A stretch of DNA of 64,000 bases, taken from Cordylochernes scorpioides. Taxonomy: Eukaryota; Arthropoda; Arachnida; Pseudoscorpiones; Chernetidae. Below are positions 10,190-20,400 of this stretch, piece by piece. A program made the translations under genes and the position numbers. The notes under the pieces are model-generated. The model was given only the letters and a program-made list of their open reading frames with translations, did not search any database and was not told where the DNA came from. Numbering within the stretch: position 1 is the first letter of the stretch; each line of letters begins with the position of its first letter. Location: positions 142,504,682 through 142,568,681 of the forward strand of contig CP092865.1 in assembly GCA_030710605.1 (NCBI GenBank), given 5' to 3'.

Positions 10190-10360
10190 ATGGCAAAAAT
10201 AAAGGAATTAATTCCGCGCAAGGATAGAAAGATCAGAGTGGCAAGAGTAAAACCAACGCAGAGTATATTGATGAGACCAATAAAAAAGATTTATCCCTTA
10301 GAAGTGACCTCAGGATATGGCCCTTTTAACTCTTTGTGCTCACACAAAGAGGGTGGGGGT
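10190..10360 (+). pseudogene. P1 integrase C-terminal remnant (DUF5641)
   Basis: The peptide around RKDRKIRVARVK and MRPIKKIYPLE matches the C-terminal domain that ends BEL/Pao integrases (compare P2 at 34913-35134). It follows gag after only about 40 bp, so the whole of pol between them has been deleted. Confidence 0.8.
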
Positions 10361-10361
10361 A

Positions 10362-11020
10362 TGTTAAGAATGATTGGAAAAATCGGCTCTAGTTGGCGTG
10401 CGCCACAGGATACGCCACAGAGTGCGCCCACGTGACTGTTTTTGACTATATAAAAGAAGGTAGATAGGAGGCGAGGCGCGCGCGCGAGGGAGAAGAAGGT
10501 ATTAGAACGGTGGCGAGGAGAAAGTGTGAGATCGGAGTAAGTTGTGTGGCGGAAAGTGGATCAAAGTAAGAAGTGGAGGAGAAAGTATAGTAATTAAGGC
10601 GGAAGAAGGCATAATAAGTAAGGCGGAGGAGAAGGTATAGATTCGAAGATAAAGAAAAACCCTGTCCAGACTGGTCCAAAGTGAAAGTAGATAAAGAAGA
10701 ACCCTGTCCAGACAGTTCCAAAGTGAAGTAGATAAAGAAGAACCCTGTCCAGACAGTTCCAAAGTGAAAGTAGATAAAGAAGAACCCTGTCCAGACATTT
10801 ACAAAGATAATGTTAAAGACAAAGTCAAAGAGGATCAAGTCAAAGAATATATAGTTAAAGAAACATTGTGAATTGTACATATGTAGATAGAGCCTTTTGA
10901 GATTTAGGATTAGCATATAAGAAAATAAAAGTTCATTATTATTAGAAAGGCTGAGAGTGATCTTTCTCTAGGATTTCAATGACTGGTAGTCATTCTTAGA
11001 TACAACACAAAGACTTAACA
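10362..11020 (+). repeat. P1 right LTR
   Basis: This LTR is 659 bp and nearly identical to 8120-8819, but has about 3.7 of the 42-bp units (10658-10812), one fewer than the left copy. Confidence 0.92.
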
Positions 11021-12153
11021 GATGGGTATCGAATCTGGATCATGAACTCAAACAAAGTTGTCACAAGTAGGGATGTAATATTCAAGGAAACTATAACAAC
11101 ATTTAGCCTTGTGATATTGAAAAAAGAAAAAGGAATTTTCGAGTAATCAGATTGATGAACAAAATGATACTCAAGATATTGAGAAAATTGAAAGCAATTT
11201 TCAAACATCAGACGTATACAATCTAAGAGTTCAATCAAATATATCAAAGCCTTGTAGAGTTTCTTCTTACGTTCCATTTGGAAACGTCTCTATCTTAACC
11301 TGGCTAGCTCAAAGTAGTTTCAACATATATATATATACGGTAAATATGGTGTACACCCGGGTTTACATGTGATTTGTAGTTGAACGCCAATTGTAAGATT
11401 TTGTCCTCACGTCTCACTATAACATCTATATCCTGATCTTATCTAACTCATGGGTTAAGCCCAGGTACATACATATTTGCAATTTACTATACATAGTAAA
11501 AACAATAAGCCTCTTTGGAACTTAACCACTGTAGATCAAATCCCAAACACGTACACTCCAAATTTATAACACACACCAATGTTTACATGTGATATGTGAT
11601 TAAATATGGATAATAATAATACCAATACATATTTTTTTTAAACATTGAATATTAATATTTATTAGTCTTCATGGGGTTTACAAAAAATAAAACCTTTGTA
11701 TTTATCATTGTGTGACATGAGTAGGCAAAAACAAAAGAAGTTTAATATCCTTCCACAAATTAAAAAAAAAGGAATTCTATGGAAGAAAATTAATTGAGTT
11801 CCTACATTTTTGGTATTTCAACCAAGTTACTGCATCTAGATTAGATGATCAATCGGTATTAATTAATATCTTTAAGAAAACATAAGGTTGAATCCTCAAC
11901 TCAACACATATCTTAAATAGTATTGCCAAATACCTTTCTCAATATACAAAACATGCCATAATTGGCAAAACATGTTTACTAAATATAAGATAACATAAAT
12001 GTAAGATCCGTACTATACACATCTGTTTTATAATTTGATGAAGGGAAGTTATGAATACACTTTAGAACGCTAAACATCAAGTTTTTATTTAACTCTACAT
12101 AAAATTACAACATTTCATTTCAAGGGCAACCTTGCATGGACAAGAAATAATTT

Positions 12154-12410
12154 ACCTATCAAAACATGGATATGTCCTTCTCACCATATAAACACGCCAT
12201 GGTTGGCAAAACATGTTGGCTAAACATTATCGAACATGAAGATTTCATGTTGGGGCCAAAACATGATTCTTCTTTATCTATTAAAACATGGATATGCATT
12301 TTTTTATATATAAAACATGCCATAGCTGGCAAAACATACCAACTAAGACTAATGGAGCATGTAGATTTCATGTTAGAAGCTAAATGCGTATTTCTCATAT
12401 CTATTAGGTG
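12154..12410. repeat. Imperfect 128-bp tandem repeat in X
   Basis: Two units share blocks such as AAAACATGGATATG, CCAT.G.TGGCAAAACAT and GATTTCATGTT. A related fragment occurs near 11944-11975. The small ORFs on both strands here arise from the repeat. Confidence 0.65.
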
Positions 12411-12763
12411 AATTATCAATTAATAAAAAATGAGTTAACATACCGTTCCCGGGTGGCCCACTCAACAACCGCATCTGATCCCTGTGAAAACTTGTTCAAG
12501 ACTGCCTGGTCGCTCCATCAAGACTAAAAAAATCTAGACTCCTATCCCTTTTCTCCAGCGCCCTCAATCTCAAAATTCCCTACCGAGTAATCAAATAATT
12601 AATATTCCTAGATTATAATATATATTAATAATTTAAAAAAATAATATATTATTATTTTTAAAAGAGAGATATCGAAATAATAAATTTGGATGTTTAATCC
12701 TAAAAAAAGAAATTTTTTTTTTTTTTAAGGTAATAAAAATTTGGCGAAAATAAGGATAAAAGG

Positions 12764-13034
12764 TGATATAGGCTTAGCAAAATACGGTTATTCTTTTTGA
12801 GGATTTCTGGTTGTTTTGTTTGTACTCACGCGCGCGTATGTTGTAGTTACGAGGACATCCCTTCTGATAAAAACAAATATATATTTATTTAAGGAACGAC
12901 TTGTTCCATTACATATATTGTTAAGACAAGATAGCGGTAAACAATAACAGCAAGTTTTGAAGGTAGTAGTTGGAAGTTACGTCATCGTAGTGACGTCAGC
13001 ATCTATGATGATTAAAGTCAAAGTTTGCGTAACA
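12764..13034 (-). repeat. Copia2 3' LTR
   Basis: This 271-bp LTR reads TGTTACGC...TATCA on the minus strand. A purine-rich GGAGGGAAT precedes it on that strand. Confidence 0.93.
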
Positions 13035-13043
13035 ATTCCCTCC

Positions 13044-13898
13044 TTACTTTGGCTTTATTCCCACGATGCTGAGGCTCTCCAGGTGTTTCTTCATCTGGTC
13101 TCGGGATAGGTCCTTTGTGAAGATATCCGCCTCCAGGTCCTGAGATGGCTTGTACAGAAGGCAGATGTCTCTGGATTCATAACAGTCTCTCAAGAAGTGG
13201 TACTTTCTGTTGATATGTCTACAGCGACTGCTTTGTTTAGGGCTGGAGATCCAGTTGATCAATGACTGACTGTCTGTATAGATCGCAGTTGGTTTTTCCA
13301 TGAAATTCCATTCTTCCAGCTCTCGTAACAGGTTTATTATCCACTTGATTTGACAGCAGCTTTCACAAGCAGCTATCATTTCCGCTTCCATTGTGGAGAG
13401 GGCGACGAGTGGTTGTTTACTACTTTTCCAGTCTATAGTTGCTGCGCCGAGCTTCAATACATATCCGCCTTAGGATTTTCCATCATGGGTGGTCGACCAG
13501 CTGGCATCGGCGTAGGACTTCAGGATTCCAGTCTTCCCTCTTTCAAATTTCACTCCTAGGTCAATTGTTCCTCGTAGGTATCTCATATCTCTTTTGATTG
13601 CTGTCCAGTGCATCTGTTTTGGTTGTCTGGAGTACTGAGAAAGTTTGCTAGTGATGTAAGCGATGTCGGGTCTGGTGTTAACAGCTAGAAACATTAGCAT
13701 TCCAAGGGCTTCTTGGTAAGTGTGCTGATCACAATTGTCATCTTCAATATGATTGTCCAAATTGATTTCTTTGGAACCTGGTGTTGGAACTTCCTTACAA
13801 GTTTCCATTCCATATTTCTGCAATATTTGTTGTACATAGTGGCTTTGCTGTAGCGAAATTCCCTCCTTGTCTTGTATGATCTTGATTCCCAAAAACAT
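13044..13898 (-). pseudogene. Copia2 RT end and RNase H
   Basis: This is the continuation of the Copia2 polyprotein in two pieces. The first (13898-13470) has FLGIKIIQDKEGISLQQ and RPDIAYITSKLSQY from the RT thumb and connection. The second (13457-13044) is RNase H, with LSTMEAEMIAACESCCQ, YTDSQSLINW and DIFTKDLSRDQ. All the expected acidic residues (E, D, D) are visible. The break at about 13460 is a frameshift. Confidence 0.9.
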
Positions 13899-13936
13899 GC
13901 CTTTACATGTTACATCCTTTATTTCCAGGTGATGTC

Positions 13937-16105
13937 TCAGTTTATTGATGAATCTGAGGTATCTTCAGAATCTGAGACAGTGATAAAGTCATCAACATAT
14001 ATCCCTACATAGAAGTATTTGTCTTCATTCTTCCATTTAAATAGGCAAGGATCAGATTTAAGTTTTTTCAGTCCACAGTCATGAAGTACTTGACTGAATT
14101 TCTCATACCACGATCTTCCGGATTGAGGTAGAACGTAAATACTTTTGTTGAGTTTGCAAACTTTGTTTCTGTCTTGGACAAATCCAGCAGGTTGTTCCAT
14201 GAATATTGTATTTTCAATGTTTCCATTTAGATAGGCTGCTTTCACATCAAATAGTTTAATGACTGAATCTTTTGTTGCTGCCATTGACAAAATAGTCCTG
14301 AGGGTGGCATTTTTAATTACAGGGCTGAAACTTTCGTTGTAATCTCTTCCTGGGATTTGGTTGTATCCCATTGCAACAAGTCTAGCTTTGTAAGTTTTGT
14401 TTTCTTGGTCTTTAGATATTTTGAACACCCATTTACTTTTGACAACTTTAGCGTTTACAGGTCTAGGTACCAGTTCCCATACTTGATGCAAGTACATGTT
14501 CTGTATTTCCTCAAGCATTGCGTTCTCCCAATGTTTCTTGTCTTCGCATGCGATGGCTTCTTCATAGTCTTTCGGAATGGTTTCATTCGTAGTAGCCAGA
14601 ACGTAGTCATCGAATCTTTTAGGTATTGTTCGAGTTCTTTGTGGTCTGTCTGATTCACTTGACTCTGTCTGTCTGTTGACCATGGTATCTGGTGCTGGCT
14701 CTTCAATATCAACATCTGATAGAACATGATTGTTCAGTTGTTCATCCTCCTGAATGAAGAAATATGTGTCAGTGTCCGTATTATTATCATTTTGTTTTTC
14801 TTCCGAGATGACATCATTGTTCTCTCTGAAGTGAATGTCTGCGGTTTCAAGAATGACTCTCGCTGTGATATCAAATACTCGATAAGCTCTTCTGCATCTT
14901 GAATAGCCTACAAATATTCCTCTCTTAGATTTAGCTTCTAGTTTGTGTCTTTGATGATTCTCGAGTTTATAGAAGACTTCACAACCAAATCTCATGATGT
15001 GAGAGACGGATGGCTTTTTACCTTTCCATTTTTCCATAGGGGTAGTGTCTGGGTCATTAGTTGTGGGAGTTAGATTGTACAGATATGCAGCTGTATTCAC
15101 AGCTTCTGCCCAGAAGTGTAGGGGTAATTGGGAGTCTGCCAGAAGTGTTCGGCCTTTGTCTAATAGTGTTCTGTTAGATCTTTCAACTCTCCCATTGCTT
15201 CTTGGGGTGTACGGTGTAGTTAGTTCATGTTTAATTCCTCTGGATTCTATGAAGATTTCAAGGTTTTTATTGATAAATTCTGTTCCGTTATCTGTTCTAA
15301 GTCGTTTTAGTTTTGAGTTTAGCTCGTTTTCTCTCTTTACAATAAACTTCTTCAAAACTTCTGCTGCTGAGAGTTTATCTTTGAGAAATTCTACAAATAT
15401 TCTCCTAGAGAATCCATCTACGATGGTCAAGAAATATTTACTTCCGCCCAAGGAGTTTATTCTCATTGGACCACAGAGATCGACATAAATGGCTTCAAAG
15501 GGGTAGCTTTCCTGATTGCTATCTGTGTGAACATAGGGTACTTTGGTCATTTTTCCCAAGGAGCAAGCATCACATTGATCAAGGGTACCATTTATAGAGT
15601 TCAAGCCTTTTAGAAGATTGTTCTTCAAAATCAGGTCTAATTTGTTGTCACTAGGATGTCCTAACCTTCTGTGCCATGCAGTCCTAGAATTGTCCTTTGA
15701 AATCAAGCAATGTTCATTTGGAACATGAGTTGCTTCAGGTAAACGTGATAGGTTCAAAGTGTACATGTTACCATCAAAGTTTCCTGTTCCTATTAGCTTG
15801 TCATTAGAAGAGTATATGTATGCTCCTTCAGAATTCAAAAGAACAGAGTTCCCTCTTCTTACTACGCTTGGAATGGACATTAGATTTCCTTTCAGGTGTG
15901 GTACATGGAGGACATTATGCAGGGTTACAGCGTTGTTAAGTTTGTCCTTACCTTGTACAGTAGCTTGGATTAATCCTGATGAGGCAGATTCGATGTGTCT
16001 CCCTTCTTCCGCCACTTGTATGCTTCTTCTATCCTCCGTCTTGTGCTCGATCCATTCACCATGGGAAGTCATGTGGCTTGTGCACGCGGAATCAATTATC
16101 CACAC
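13937..16105 (-). CDS. Copia2 protease, integrase and RT polyprotein
   Basis: This uninterrupted ORF of 722 codons carries the main enzymes of Copia2. The protease active site is at the start (WIIDSACTSHM; the usual DSG is DSA here). The pre-integrase HHCC region follows (WHRRLGHPSDNK, CDACSLGK). The integrase catalytic residues lie in YVDLCGPM, RTDNGTEF and NGRVERSNRTL. The RT starts with YEEAIACEDKKHWENAM and has FDVKAAYLNG (motif A) and YVDDFITVS (catalytic YVDD). The ORF leaves frame just after YVDD, near 13940, and continues at 13898. It is the most intact enzyme gene in the window. Confidence 0.93.
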   Translation of the reverse strand: MWIIDSACTSHMTSHGEWIEHKTEDRRSIQVAEEGRHIESASSGLIQATVQGKDKLNNAVTLHNVLHVPHLKGNLMSIPSVVRRGNSVLLNSEGAYIYSSNDKLIGTGNFDGNMYTLNLSRLPEATHVPNEHCLISKDNSRTAWHRRLGHPSDNKLDLILKNNLLKGLNSINGTLDQCDACSLGKMTKVPYVHTDSNQESYPFEAIYVDLCGPMRINSLGGSKYFLTIVDGFSRRIFVEFLKDKLSAAEVLKKFIVKRENELNSKLKRLRTDNGTEFINKNLEIFIESRGIKHELTTPYTPRSNGRVERSNRTLLDKGRTLLADSQLPLHFWAEAVNTAAYLYNLTPTTNDPDTTPMEKWKGKKPSVSHIMRFGCEVFYKLENHQRHKLEAKSKRGIFVGYSRCRRAYRVFDITARVILETADIHFRENNDVISEEKQNDNNTDTDTYFFIQEDEQLNNHVLSDVDIEEPAPDTMVNRQTESSESDRPQRTRTIPKRFDDYVLATTNETIPKDYEEAIACEDKKHWENAMLEEIQNMYLHQVWELVPRPVNAKVVKSKWVFKISKDQENKTYKARLVAMGYNQIPGRDYNESFSPVIKNATLRTILSMAATKDSVIKLFDVKAAYLNGNIENTIFMEQPAGFVQDRNKVCKLNKSIYVLPQSGRSWYEKFSQVLHDCGLKKLKSDPCLFKWKNEDKYFYVGIYVDDFITVSDSEDTSDSSIN

Positions 16106-16137
16106 GTCCTGAGTCGTCGGGCGTTCCTCCCTTGTGA

Positions 16138-16991
16138 TTACATGTAGTGCGTATTCTGAAGTGGAGTCTCTTCGTTGGGATGTTCTTCCGTTCGTTCTTG
16201 GATTGCTGATCTGGCTGTGTCTTTGTTTTGTTTTGGTCCTTTATGGTAGTTCCTTGTACTGGCCATGTTATTTTTGTTTGTTGTATTCTTTTGATTTCCT
16301 TTGTTGTCAGGGTTGAACCAACAGTCTTTCTTGAAATGTCCTTTTCTTTTGCAAATGAAGCATGACTTTTCTTTGAATTGGTTGCCTGATGATCTGAAAG
16401 CATTTTCAGGATTTTTGCTTCTGTCCTGTCTTTTCTTCTCGAAATCCAGTAGAGTTTGTCTCAAGTCTGGTAAGGAGATTTCTCTGTTTATTGACAGTGC
16501 TGCTGTGATCGTGTCAAAGTTAGGTGTGAGTCCTTCAACAATGTATCGCACAAGTTCTCTTTCTGTTACAGTCTTTCCTAGCTGGGTGATCTCTTGTGCC
16601 AGTTTCTGTGCTCGTACAATATACATGTTGACATTTCATTTGGGTTCAATTTTAGTCTGGCTAGATCCAACATTAGGTCTATCCTTTTATTTTCTAGAGA
16701 TCCTTCAAACCTTTTCTTTATGTCGTACCAAATTCTTTTGGCTCTTTTATCGCCTCGAAAGATGATTGTTAAGTCATCCGAAAGTGACAATATTATTAGG
16801 CTGTATGCTTCCCGATTCTTTTTCTTCCAAATATCATATTCTAGTTTATTTTTTGTAAAGTCTGGCTCGTCATTAACAATTACGTCCTCGAAGAGATCTT
16901 TTGAATCTAGAATTGCTTCCATTTTCATGGACCACGTGGTATAGTTGTTTTCTGTTAACTGTTCGATTTTTGCTAAGTTATGTGTATCCAT
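16138..16991 (-). pseudogene. Copia2 Gag, one frameshift
   Basis: This is the Gag of Copia2. It starts at 16991 with MDTHNLAKIEQLTENNYTTW, the usual Copia Gag opening. One frameshift near 16600-16630 joins it to the second ORF, which carries LVRYIVEGLTPNF and the zinc knuckle CFICKRKGHFKKDC (CX2CX4HX4C). The frame then leads into the protease ORF that begins at 16105. Confidence 0.88.
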
Positions 16992-17112
16992 TTTTATTCA
17001 ACTTTTTCTTTCTAAATTGGCGGTTAGTCCAATTATTTAATTTCTTTTTGATTTAAATGGATCAATTGGCGGTTTCCAATTCGCGCGCCCAAACAACGCA
17101 CTGCTACCAAAT

Positions 17113-17381
17113 TGATATAGGCTTAGCAAAATACAGTTATTCTTTTTGAGGATTTCTGGTTGTTTTGTTTGTACTCACGCGCGTATGTTGTAGTTACGAG
17201 GACATCCCTTCTGATAAAAACAAATATATATTTATTTAAGGAACTACTTGTTCCATTACATATATTGTTAAGACAAGATAGCGGTAAACAATAACAGCAA
17301 GTTTTGAAGGTAGTAGTTGGAAGTTACGTCATCGTAGTGACGTCAGCATCTATGATGATTAAAGTCAAAGTTTGAGTAACA
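17113..17381 (-). repeat. Copia2 5' LTR
   Basis: This 269-bp LTR is nearly identical to 12764-13034 and is adjacent to the primer site. Confidence 0.93.
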
Positions 17382-17599
17382 AAAGGATATATATAATTTT
17401 ATCTTTAAGTTTAAGGTACCTTATACTTTGGGAAATTCGAAATTAGACTTTTTATTAAAGGTTTGAGATAATAAAATTGATTAAATAGGAATAATAGCAA
17501 TATAAATTATTTATTTCAAAATTAAGGTAATTTTTTCTCTAAGAAATTAAGTAACTGGACACATCTAATTTCTCTATGTTTGTGGTTGATTTTATCCAT

Positions 17600-17633
<34 letters not shown>

Positions 17634-18001
17634 AAATAAATATTTATATTAGTAACAAAATCAAATAAAATCTACCGTGCTTGCCCCTCTGAGAAACCTA
17701 CCTAATAATTCCTTCTTTAAGAAATTCAAAATTATTAAATATGCCTCATCTATCAAATGTGATGTCACAAGTTATATACAAATTAAAAGAAGGAAGAAAG
17801 GAAAGGAAAAAAGGAGGTGAAGAGATGGTTTGGTTTTAACAAAGACGAATGCTCGAAGTCCTTTTCTGGTGTAGATCCTGTGCTGGACTGTGGGTGAACT
17901 TTAAGGTATAGGCATCGTCTCCAACTGAATGTCTCCCCGGTTCCTGGTCTTCTTCTGCTTCTGTTTGCATCGGGCTTCTGGCTACTCAATCAGGGCTGAT
18001 G

Positions 18002-18124
18002 TCATCTTCCTATAGCAGATCTTGGGATACACGTCCAGGGCTGTGTCTTCCCCTGGCAGATCTTGGGATTCACGTCCAGGACTGTGTCTTCCCCTGGCTT
18101 GGCCTTTGAACCACCGTCGGCCAT
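18002..18124 (-). other. Short ORF beginning MADGGSKAKPGEDTV in X
   Basis: A minus-strand ATG at 18124 opens about 40 codons. Upstream of it lies TTTGGTGTCCAGATGGAAG, which resembles a BEL-like primer region. It could be the start of a gag leader, but nothing downstream supports this, and much of it overlaps the 41-bp tandem repeat. Confidence 0.2.
18016..18097. repeat. 41-bp tandem duplication in X
   Basis: Two adjacent units start CAGATCTTGGGAT and end TTCCCCTGG, with a few differences. Confidence 0.8.
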
Positions 18125-18249
18125 TGCTGTGGGACTTCCATCTGGACACCAAACACTTTCGGCGAGACACTGCGTGTATATACATATGATGTAAAAGAAT
18201 GTTTACATCTTTGTTGGGTCTGTTTGGTGGAAATCTGACCCAACAGCCT

Positions 18250-19317
18250 CAAAGGTATATTGATGCTGAAATAAATATTGCAGAAGGTCTTGAACCCAAG
18301 ACATACAAATAAACAATGGATTCTCCAAATGCACAGTTTTGGAAAGAAGCAATGAATGAAGAAATGAATTCTTTAATGGAAAATGATGTATACAAGTGCA
18401 CAACATTACCACCTGGCCAAAAACCAATTGATTGTAAATGGGTATTAAGGACCAAATTGAATTCTAAAGGAGAGATTACAAGATTTAAAGCAAGACTGGA
18501 GACAAAAGGGTTTGTACAAAAAAAGGGTATAGATTATGAAGAAACATTTAGTCCTGTGGAAAGACATGACACCATAAGAACTCTTTTAGCAATTGCTGCT
18601 AATGAAGATTTAAAATTGGTACAGTTTGACATAAAGACAGCCTTTCTATATGGAGCATTACAAGATCAAATATATATCAAACAACCTGAAGGTTTCAACA
18701 ATGGAACAGATCTTGTATGGAAATTAAAGAAAAGTCTCTATGGACTTAAACAGTCACCAAGAGGCTGGAATCAGAAAATAGTCAACTTCATGAAAGAAAG
18801 ATGTCTGAAGGAAAGTACAGCTGACCTCTGTTTATTCTTCAGAAAAACAAATGATCAACTACTCATTATTGCCATATATGTTGATGATGGAATCATTGCT
18901 GGTACAAATGAACAGGAAATCAAAGAATTTCTTGATGAACTAATGTTTTCATTTAAGATCACAAGTGAACCATTAAATTACTTTTTGGGTATAGAGATAG
19001 AGCGCCAACCGGATGGGTCAATCTTTATAAATCAAAAGGCAAATATAAAAAGAATTCTTGAGAAATTCAATATGTCTCAAGTGAATAAAGTGGGAACACC
19101 AACTGATAATTCTACTCTTCCTGGGGAAGCAGAGATGCTAGAAAATGTTCCCTTTCATGAAGCTATTGGTAGTCTGATGCATCTGAGCTGCTTAACTAGA
19201 CCAGATATCACTTTTGCACTGAATAAAGTTTCTCAAAAACTTGCAGCACCAACAATGTATGACTGGGAAGCAGGTAAAGGAATCTTAAAATATCTACTGG
19301 GTATGAGGGACATTTAA
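18250..19317 (+). CDS. C1 reverse transcriptase
   Basis: This is the RT of Copia C1; the clear ORF runs 18316-19317 with a stop just upstream (near 18310) in the leading segment. It has FWKEAMNEEMNSLMEN, CKWVLRTKLN, FDIKTAFLYGAL (motif A), KKSLYGLKQSPRGW (motif B) and YVDDGIIAG (catalytic YVDD), followed by YFLGIEIERQPDGS. It ends after GILKYLLGMRDI, where Copia proteins normally continue into RNase H. Here a purine tract and the LTR follow immediately, so RNase H is deleted. Confidence 0.92.
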
Positions 19318-19335
19318 AATCTGATTAAGGGGAAG

Positions 19336-19532
19336 TGTTGAAGATATTAATCTGCGATTTTAAATGTTTCTTTTTGACCAGTACTTTTGTTTTGTTTTTG
19401 CCTTTTCCTAAAATGTTTCTTTCTTCTTCTTCATTATTATTTGTTCTATATGCAAATCTTTGTTTTTTGAGACTTGAATAAACAAATTCAAGTTTATTAT
19501 ATTTTGAGTGCTTTTAAAGTTAAAACACAACA
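19336..19532 (+). repeat. C1 right LTR
   Basis: It pairs with 5706-5904, begins TGTTGAAGATATTAATC and ends CACAACA. Confidence 0.92.
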
Positions 19533-19930
19533 AAAATAGTCTATTTTTTCAAGTTATATTCATTTCAAAGAATAGTTGAGGAACTTTGCAATCTATAAAA
19601 AGCTCATTTGTGCATTATAAGTCATGCCCTCCAATATGAATATATATAGAGTACTGTATATATAATATATTTTTTCCTGATTTTTCTCTATGTCCTGTTA
19701 AAACACGTTTTACATGTCCATTAGGTCAGCTGATATTACCTCCCATCTTCACCGTTAGAGGCGCTTCTTGCGAGCGAAAGGGCAAATTTGCAACGCAATT
19801 TGCAAATAACTTGTATACATACTTGTATACTTGTGTACATAGACCATTAATCTGTACATAGACAGGAAAAGCACATATATTTTAATAATATAAATGAGTT
19901 TAAAAAATTGTAAAAAAATATATATACATC

Positions 19931-19998
19931 GGCAGGGTCTGGAATCAACCTAGGCGCCTGTGTGGCAGGGGAGCATTCTACCACTGAACCAAAAGCAA
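19931..19998 (-). pseudogene. Decayed tRNA-Gly(GCC)-like sequence
   Basis: The minus strand retains TTCAGTGGTAGAATGCTC, the anticodon arm with GCC, and a damaged T-loop (GGTTGATTCC, one base short). The acceptor stem no longer pairs. The flank aataatataaatgagttt is shared with the tRNA copy at 56280-56349, so both probably came from one mobile unit. Confidence 0.7.
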
Positions 19999-20041
19999 AG
20001 GTGACAGAATTGTTGATGACTCTGATACTTGTATATTTTAA

Positions 20042-20400
20042 CTAGCCAGGCAATGCCCGGGTTTTACCCGAATAAATGCTTTTATTCAAATACTATTTGT
20101 TGCAATTATAAATTGGCGCCGTGGATGTCATTCTTGTGAAACGTCCCGCTCCAAACTTTAGGTCTGAGAAGCGATATTTTTATAAAGAGATGATCTGGCT
20201 TTGTGTCTTCTTCTCTAATGAATGTTTTTCTGTTAGAATTTTGTTCCTGCATTCTAAAAATAAACTGGCTTCACCGTGGTCTCTGCTTTTTGGAATTTTT
20301 CAGGATATAATTTTGTATCTGATAATGAAATATGATACAGCAATATTGTCATAATCATTTTCTGAATAAAAAACAATTACTTTTTATCCCAGAACCTGTC
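20042..20400 (-). mobile_element. Helitron 3' end fragment
   Basis: On the minus strand the segment ends in a hairpin CCGGGCATTGCCTGG followed by CTAG and a T. This is the Helitron 3' terminus (hairpin then CTRR, inserted before T). The 5' TC end was not found, so the extent to 20400 is a guess. Confidence 0.55.

Larger units (their letters stand above)
8120..11020 (+). mobile_element. BEL/Pao element P1, internally deleted, gag only
   Basis: This plus-strand BEL/Pao element has LTRs at 8120-8819 and 10362-11020, a TSD of GATGG (8115-8119 and 11021-11025) and a BEL-type primer site TTGGTGAGCCCGGACGTG starting at 8822. The purine tract is at about 10348-10361. It keeps gag (to 10151) and the last part of integrase (10190-10360), but all of protease, RT, RNase H and the integrase core are gone. 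It is therefore a non-autonomous deletion derivative. The two LTRs are very similar and differ mainly by one 42-bp repeat unit. Confidence 0.93.
12764..17381 (-). mobile_element. Young full-length Copia (Copia2)
   Basis: This is a complete minus-strand Copia. The LTRs (12764-13034 and 17113-17381) differ at only about four sites, and the TSD is a perfect AAAGG (12759-12763 and 17382-17386). The primer site TTGGTAGCAGTGCG (complement of 17097-17110) is the usual Copia iMet type. The element carries gag, protease, integrase, RT and RNase H in the Copia order. A few frameshifts interrupt it. Given how similar the LTRs are, insertion was recent. Confidence 0.95.
11253..18245. mobile_element. Unclassified insertion X (contains Copia2)
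   Basis: X interrupts C1 and is flanked by GCCT on both sides (11249-11252 and 18246-18249). Its outer ends are TGTAGAG and CCCAACA. Without Copia2 it is about 2.4 kb. I find no paired LTR and no recognisable polymerase. TG...CA ends with a 4-bp TSD suggest a large solo LTR of a Gypsy-like element on the minus strand, but a different class cannot be excluded. It contains a tandem repeat of about 128 bp (12154-12410), a (GA)n run (about 17605-17631) and a 41-bp tandem repeat (18016-18097). A short inverted pair TGTTGGGTC / GACCCAACA sits at its right end. Confidence 0.6.
5706..19532 (+). mobile_element. Copia element C1, split by three later elements
   Basis: This plus-strand Copia has LTRs of about 199 bp (5706-5904) and 197 bp (19336-19532). 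The primer site GGTTATGGGCCCAG at 5905-5918 matches the Drosophila copia type (tRNA-iMet fragment primer), and a purine tract lies at 19327-19335. Flanks are TAAAT and AAAAT, a TSD with one mismatch. Gag, protease and integrase lie in 6012-8119, an integrase/linker piece at 11026-11252, and RT at 18250-19317. Removing P1 (TSD GATGG) and insertion X (TSD GCCT) brings the reading frame back into register at both points, which proves the nesting order. RNase H is missing: the RT ORF ends and the purine tract and LTR follow at once. Confidence 0.9.

Noticed and set aside
12154..12419. ORFs on both strands at 12159-12419
   Set aside because: Both come from the imperfect 128-bp tandem repeat and encode no known domain.
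19931..19998. tRNA-Gly as a functional gene
   Set aside because: The acceptor stem does not pair and the T-loop has lost a base.
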